Of a DNA stretch of 10,442 nt, positions 6,415 to 10,442 are shown piece by piece (positions within the stretch are counted from its first letter, which is position 1; each line of letters starts with the position of its first letter). The notes under the pieces were generated by a model. It saw only the letters and a list, made by a program, of their open reading frames with translations. It did not search any database and was not told where the DNA came from. Position numbers and translations under genes: made by a program. The DNA is from Promethearchaeota archaeon (GTDB taxonomy: Archaea; Asgardarchaeota; Lokiarchaeia; Sigynarchaeales; SOKP01): positions 1-10,442 of the forward strand of contig JAUXAJ010000185.1 in assembly GCA_030620005.1 (NCBI GenBank), read 5' to 3'.

Positions 6415-7530
6415 TTACAAGAAATCTTCAATGGGTTTATAAGGATAACCAAATTCATCTGCTATTGCCTTTATCGAGATATTTCCTTTAAAAACATTGA
6501 CGCCTCTTCTTAATGGAGCGCTATTTCTTAGAACATTAGTTATATTTTCATCAGAAACTAGATTTAACAAAAACGGAAACATGCTTTCGGATAATGCTTC
6601 GCTGGAAGTTCTTGGATACGCTCCAGGCATGTTCGTCACGCAATAATGAACAATATCTTCATCCATATATGTTGGATTGTCGTGCGTTGTCGGTCGACTT
6701 GTTTCAATACAACCCCCTTGATCTATGGCGACATCTACAATTACAGAGCCTTTTTTCATGGATTTTACCATTTCTCTAGAGACAATTCTAGGTGCTTTAG
6801 CATTAGGAATCAATATCGTACCAACTAATAAGTCAGCCAATTTCACGCTTTTTCTAATGTTTCTCATGTTTGAATATAAAACATTTATCCCTTTGGGTAA
6901 GATATCAATTAAATATCTAATCCTCGCATTATTTTTCTCTAAAATTGTTACATGTGCGCCTAAACCATTACCTGCCAGGGCTGCACTCAAACCAGCTGTA
7001 CCTCCGCCTAGTACAACTACATTTCCACTAGATACACCGGCAGAACCTCCAAGTAAAACACCCCTGCCTTCATCATGCGTTGAAAGTAAATTTGCTCCTT
7101 TTATTGTAGCCATCCTTCCTGCGATTTCTGACATTGGGATTAAAATTGGTAAATGACGATTTACTAATTCAACGGACTCAAAAGCAAAGACAGTAGATTT
7201 TCCCTTCACGAATACTTCGGTTAATTCTTTTAATGCTGACAAGTGTAAAAAAGAAAATAATATGGGGCCCGGATTAAAATAATTCAATTCCTCTAAATAA
7301 GGCTCTTTCACTTTTACTAAAATGTTTGAATTTGAATACACTTTCTTCTTGGAATCAGCAATTTTAGCTCCAGCTTTAATATAATGTTCATCGTTAAAAC
7401 CAGCAATTTTCCCAGCATCGTGCTCTATGATTACTTCATGTCCTGAATGAACTAATTCTTCAACATTATAAGGTGAAAGGCTTACTCTTCCTTCACCAGG
7501 CTTGATTTCTCTGGGGATTCCAATTATCAT
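6415..7530 (-). CDS. ald: Alanine dehydrogenase
   Basis: NAD-dependent alanine dehydrogenase (L-alanine + NAD+ + H2O to pyruvate + NH3 + NADH), 371 residues, the usual family length. The key residues sit at the canonical numbers known from bacterial enzymes: R15 (EGRVSL), K75 (KVKEP), H96 (SFLHLS) and D270 ([10 protein letters not shown]). The NAD-binding loop is [10 protein letters not shown] (171-180), and the signature [13 protein letters not shown] follows at 276-288. The start [13 protein letters not shown] matches the family's N-terminus. It is the last gene of the minus-strand group, 107 bases after the PLP racemase gene and convergent with the larA-like gene. In this setting it could oxidise alanine for energy or form alanine as a fermentation product. 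Direction cannot be read from sequence. Confidence 0.95.
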   Translation of the reverse strand: MIIGIPREIKPGEGRVSLSPYNVEELVHSGHEVIIEHDAGKIAGFNDEHYIKAGAKIADSKKKVYSNSNILVKVKEPYLEELNYFNPGPILFSFLHLSALKELTEVFVKGKSTVFAFESVELVNRHLPILIPMSEIAGRMATIKGANLLSTHDEGRGVLLGGSAGVSSGNVVVLGGGTAGLSAALAGNGLGAHVTILEKNNARIRYLIDILPKGINVLYSNMRNIRKSVKLADLLVGTILIPNAKAPRIVSREMVKSMKKGSVIVDVAIDQGGCIETSRPTTHDNPTYMDEDIVHYCVTNMPGAYPRTSSEALSESMFPFLLNLVSDENITNVLRNSAPLRRGVNVFKGNISIKAIADEFGYPYKPIEDFL

Positions 7531-7637
7531 GTTAAATCTTTTTTTTCTACATTTGTTTGTAAGTATATTAGATACTAAAAAGCTTTCCTTTTAATAATTA
7601 TTCAAACCTTTCATTTAAAGTCAATTATAGCGCAATA

Positions 7638-8702
7638 TTAAATTATAACTTTTGAAACGAACGGACTGGTCATTGCATTAAGAAGTGCTTCATATTCTAA
7701 GTTAAACCTCAACTCGTCTCCGATCTTAAATTTGTTGTCTTTCACATCAATTATAATATAATCACTAGTTGCACTTAATATCTCAATATCGTCTGCTGCA
7801 ATTATTTTTGTTTCAAGAACATCTTGTCTGCCAGCATTTAAGAGAGCTAGATTCATCTCACCATCTTTAGGATAGTTCCTTTTCAGAAAAATAGAATCCC
7901 CAAAAGCGGGTTTTGTAATAGTACCACTAGGAAAGGAGGGTTTTTTCTTTAATTCTGCAATTTCTGCAACAAATGTAAAAGCATCGTAGTATAAACCCGG
8001 AAGTGGACCTTCATTAATTCCACCATGACCTAATAATAATGCTGTTCCAAACCTCAAATTATTTATCGTGCCAACATCATCAGTAGACATTAGCCAATCG
8101 TAATTTGCGGAATTTCCCGCTGAAACGATTTTGAGTTTAATATTAAATTTATTTTGTATTTTTTCGACAATTTCCGAGAATTCTTTCATGTTCCTATCAT
8201 CAGGGACGACTCCCGAAAAACATTTGAGATTCGTTCCAATGCCACTCAATTCAATGCCTTTTAGGTTTAAAACTTGTTCTACAAGGTTATCTAAGTCAGA
8301 TGGCATGACACCCTCGCGTAAATCTCCCATTTCAACCATTATCATTATTTCGTGCTTTTTTCCTTGGTTAATTGATTCTTCAGATAATTTTTCTATAACT
8401 TCTAATTCAGAAATTAAACTCATGTCTGCATGTTTAACTACTGATGGTATTTCGCTTAAAGCAGGGCTTCTAATTAGGGCAAATTTAGCAGAAACACCTG
8501 CTTTTCGCATTCGAATGATATTTTCTATTCTGGAATCCCCTAAATACGAGATACCCGCTTGAACTAAAGTTTTTGCCACTGATGGATTCCCTAATGTCAC
8601 TTTTGTTATAGCAATTATAGAAATGTTTTTTAAATTGCAAAGTTCTTTCATTTTCTTTGCGTTATGGAATATTTTTTTCAAGTCAATTTCTATACGAGGC
8701 AT
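7638..8702 (-). CDS. orr: Fold-III PLP amino-acid racemase, ornithine racemase-like
   Basis: A 354-residue alanine-racemase-fold enzyme most like the ornithine racemase (Orr) group. PRIEIDLKKIFHNAKKM at the N-terminus is the classic first strand and helix. K34 in AITKVTLGNP is the expected PLP lysine. Further signatures are GDSRIENI (55-62), MVEMGDLREG (122-131), GIGTNLKCFSG (154-164), SAGNSAN (194-200) and NNLRFGTALLLG (214-225). Orr converts L-ornithine to D-ornithine in the clostridial oxidative ornithine pathway. The 2,4-diaminopentanoate dehydrogenase-like gene upstream belongs to that pathway, which supports the call, but broad-specificity or other basic amino-acid racemases share this fold. 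It sits 72 bases after the aspartate-racemase-like gene. That gap contains TTTATAATTA on the minus strand, a possible internal promoter. The SD is weak (GTGAAA). Confidence 0.8.
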   Translation of the reverse strand: MPRIEIDLKKIFHNAKKMKELCNLKNISIIAITKVTLGNPSVAKTLVQAGISYLGDSRIENIIRMRKAGVSAKFALIRSPALSEIPSVVKHADMSLISELEVIEKLSEESINQGKKHEIMIMVEMGDLREGVMPSDLDNLVEQVLNLKGIELSGIGTNLKCFSGVVPDDRNMKEFSEIVEKIQNKFNIKLKIVSAGNSANYDWLMSTDDVGTINNLRFGTALLLGHGGINEGPLPGLYYDAFTFVAEIAELKKKPSFPSGTITKPAFGDSIFLKRNYPKDGEMNLALLNAGRQDVLETKIIAADDIEILSATSDYIIIDVKDNKFKIGDELRFNLEYEALLNAMTSPFVSKVII

Positions 8703-8774
8703 ATTTCAATTTCACAAATTCATTTTTGGTTCATGAAAAACAAAATAATAATCATAATTATAAATTAACCTAAA

Positions 8775-9497
8775 TTAAACAAATTTTCCCTTTATCTCTT
8801 TAACAACATGCTTTGCTAGAATGTCCATTGGATCAATTAAAAAACCTTTTTCAATATTGGGATCTTCTTGAAATAATAAAGGCAATTCAGTACATCCTAA
8901 AATAATCCATTTAATTCCTCCTTTGTCCCTTAAATTCACAATTATTTCATTAACCCTATTCCTTAAATCATCAGAAGGACCATCGTTTTTAATACCATAA
9001 ATGATCTCCATTACTTCCGTTTGATCTCGTTCCTCTGGTGTGATAATATCTATTGTCTTATTCTGAAATCGTTTTTGATAAATTCCTGTTTTAATTGTTC
9101 CGGAAGTCGCCAAAAGGCCTACTACATGATTTTCAATTTCGTTTTTTTGAGAAAGGATCTTGTCTAAAAGGTATTGAGCCGATATTTTTATCATATCATA
9201 AATTGGAATGTTAATTTTTTCTTGAATTTTTTCAATATAATAATGTGCCGTGTTGCAGGGCATTATTACTAAGTTAGCACCCATTCTTTCGAGTAATTTC
9301 GCTGATTTAGAGAGAACTTCAAGTATTTCTTCATGTTTCCCTTGTAAAATACATTCTGTACGATCAGGAATAAGAGTGTTCGAATAGATTAGAGTTGGTA
9401 TGTGATCTTGGTCTTTTGAAGCAGATGTATGTTTAATAATCAATTGATACAAATAATTAGTTGCTGCAGGACCCATACCACCTAATATTCCTAACAA
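8775..9497 (-). CDS. Aspartate/glutamate racemase family protein (cofactor-independent)
   Basis: A two-cysteine, PLP-independent racemase of the Asp/Glu/hydantoin racemase superfamily. Numbering below counts from the GTG at 9509. Signatures are GILGGMGPAAT (7-17), MPCNTAHYY with catalytic C85, and LGCTELPLL with catalytic C206; each cysteine deprotonates one face of the alpha-carbon. The substrate could be aspartate, glutamate or a wider range, as in YgeA-type enzymes. Start choice: a GTG at 9509 is possible, but it lies inside the sequence GAGGTGA, a near-perfect SD. The in-frame TTG at 9497 lies eight bases after that SD and gives an N-terminus M-L-G-I-L-G-G-M-G-P, close to where relatives begin, so I prefer 9497 (240 residues). 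It follows the Ord-like gene closely and is probably co-transcribed with it. Confidence 0.85.
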   Translation of the reverse strand: MLGILGGMGPAATNYLYQLIIKHTSASKDQDHIPTLIYSNTLIPDRTECILQGKHEEILEVLSKSAKLLERMGANLVIMPCNTAHYYIEKIQEKINIPIYDMIKISAQYLLDKILSQKNEIENHVVGLLATSGTIKTGIYQKRFQNKTIDIITPEERDQTEVMEIIYGIKNDGPSDDLRNRVNEIIVNLRDKGGIKWIILGCTELPLLFQEDPNIEKGFLIDPMDILAKHVVKEIKGKFV

Positions 9498-9505
9498 TAA
9501 ATCAC

Positions 9506-9512
9506 TCACCTC
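9506..9512 (-). promoter_or_regulatory. Shine-Dalgarno that argues for the TTG start of the aspartate-type racemase
   Basis: The minus strand reads GAGGTGA, complementary to the 16S 3' end. It overlaps the upstream GTG (9509-9507), which therefore could not use it, and is well spaced from the TTG at 9497. Confidence 0.6.
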
Positions 9513-9549
9513 GATCTTAACTAATATTCCTTGTTTTCTTTTGCATTTT

Positions 9550-10442
9550 TTAAGGCGTAATAACTGGTGGGGGTAAGTCTTTCATGCTTACTAATCCGGG
9601 AGGAGCTTCAATTACCCTTGGAATAGAATTTATTATCATTGACACCGTTCCAATATCTCCGTGCACGCAAGGTGATATTCTTTGAAGCATATTAGGAACG
9701 CCATCAATTTTGATGGAATCATATTCATCTTCCGCCCCTAGATAAGCTCTGAAGTCCAAAATTATCACTTCCTTGCCGTCTTTAATGGCTTTTGCGTTCT
9801 GCGTCAATCCACATACATTTCCGGGATCGACTGTAATGGTATCACTCGATACACCCTCTTTTGAAATTACAGGCTCACTGGCGTTAACAATGATTTTTTC
9901 AAGCTTCCATTTGAGAGCAGCGGCAATCATTTGCAGCGATTGTTCAAGTCCAACATGTCCCGTTATAATTTTTTCGTCCATCTTGTTTCTAAATTCTTCT
10001 GGCGTTAAACCAGCACCGATTTTTTTTTGAAAAGGTATTCTTCTTGTTGAAGCGTTCATTTGCCTGATGATTTCAATTCTATCTACTTTCCTAAACGGTC
10101 CTGTGAGAACAATTGGAAGATAATCCATCAAGAAACCAGGATTAATGCCAGTACCGAGAACTGTTACTTTGTTTTCTTGAGCTAATCTATCTAACTTCTG
10201 AGATAAATCAGGAGACGAAATAAAAGGAAAAGATAATTCTTCACATGTGGACACGATGTTTGCCTCATGTTTTATGATTCCACTAAGCTGATCAAAAACT
10301 TGCGGTATATAAGATTGTGTTGCGTGTAATACTATATCTGGTCTTGTTTTTGATAAGACCTTGTCAGGATCGTTAGAAATGTTTATCCCTAAAGTCTTTC
10401 CGAGGTTCAAAACAGTTCCTAAATCTTTTCCAACAATATCAT
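9550..10442 (-). CDS. ord: 2,4-diaminopentanoate dehydrogenase-like oxidoreductase (partial, 5' end beyond window)
   Basis: The C-terminal 296 residues of a protein resembling Ord, the NAD(P)-dependent 2,4-diaminopentanoate dehydrogenase of oxidative ornithine fermentation, related to dihydrodipicolinate reductase. The frame is open to the right edge and begins DIVGKDLGTVLNLGKTLGI, so the Rossmann GxGxxG segment lies outside the window. The TTG at 10410 is internal, not the start. Visible features are the Rossmann-half remainder KTRPDIVLHATQSY, the STCEELSFP segment, the signature GTGINPGFLMD, and the family stretch STRRIPFQKKIGAGLTPEEF followed by HVGLEQSLQMIAAAL. The C-terminal half ends in PRVIEAPPGLVSMKDLPPP. 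It is the first visible gene of the minus-strand group, 40 to 52 bases before the aspartate-type racemase depending on that gene's start. With the Orr-like gene nearby, ornithine or a related diamino acid is a plausible substrate source. The aminomutase (OraS/OraE) and thiolase (OrtA/OrtB) are not in view. Confidence 0.82.
   Translation of the reverse strand, partial: DIVGKDLGTVLNLGKTLGINISNDPDKVLSKTRPDIVLHATQSYIPQVFDQLSGIIKHEANIVSTCEELSFPFISSPDLSQKLDRLAQENKVTVLGTGINPGFLMDYLPIVLTGPFRKVDRIEIIRQMNASTRRIPFQKKIGAGLTPEEFRNKMDEKIITGHVGLEQSLQMIAAALKWKLEKIIVNASEPVISKEGVSSDTITVDPGNVCGLTQNAKAIKDGKEVIILDFRAYLGAEDEYDSIKIDGVPNMLQRISPCVHGDIGTVSMIINSIPRVIEAPPGLVSMKDLPPPVITP

Noticed and set aside
6594..7156. 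Plus-strand open frames up to 143 codons inside alanine dehydrogenase
   Set aside because: They lie antisense to a gene with full catalytic and cofactor motifs, and their translations show no recognisable features.
7577..7592. Small hairpin between the PLP racemase and alanine dehydrogenase genes as a terminator
   Set aside because: The stem is only about five A/T-rich pairs; such structures are expected by chance in this composition.
8131..8562. Plus-strand 143-codon open frame opposite the PLP racemase
   Set aside because: Shadow of the conserved minus-strand coding sequence.
10408..10410. TTG as the start of the Ord-like gene
   Set aside because: The same frame continues upstream to the window edge with a family-like segment (DIVGKDLG), so this is an internal leucine and the gene is cut by the edge.

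Overview
The window is AT-rich and densely packed, and almost every gene concerns amino-acid catabolism or amino-acid stereochemistry. The source looks archaeal. Several starts carry Shine-Dalgarno sequences of the GGTGAT/GAGGTGA type, promoter regions hold TATA-like boxes rather than clear -35/-10 pairs, a T-tract closes one transcription unit, and an AbrB-like DNA-binding domain is fused to an ACT domain. An Asgard (Lokiarchaeia-like) archaeon would fit the gene content, but that is inference and needs a database comparison.

Layout, left to right. (1) 1-977, minus, cut by the left edge: the N-terminal three quarters of a tyrosine phenol-lyase-like enzyme, with what appears to be an ATA start codon. 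(2) 978-1199: a divergent regulatory region with four ATTCCCG boxes between TATA-like elements for the two flanking genes. (3) 1200-1604, plus: AbrB-ACT regulator, followed at 1655-1846 by a truncated in-frame second copy of its ACT half. (4) 1999-6365, plus: D-aminoacylase, AbgA-like M20 amidohydrolase and LarA-like (nickel-pincer) racemase. (5) 6415-10442, minus and convergent with the previous group. In transcription order it holds a 2,4-diaminopentanoate dehydrogenase-like gene (cut by the right edge), an aspartate/glutamate-type racemase, an ornithine-racemase-like fold-III PLP enzyme and alanine dehydrogenase.

How the genes may work together (inference). The two amidohydrolases would free amino acids, including D-forms, from N-acyl derivatives. 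The racemases, which use three unrelated chemistries, would interconvert stereoisomers. The lyase and the Ord/Orr-type enzymes would degrade particular amino acids. Alanine dehydrogenase would link pyruvate, ammonia and NADH to alanine. The ACT-domain regulator is a plausible amino-acid sensor for at least the divergent lyase gene.

No gene-free stretch exceeds 300 bases; the longest is the divergent regulatory region of about 220 bases. I saw no RNA genes, CRISPR arrays or insertion sequences.
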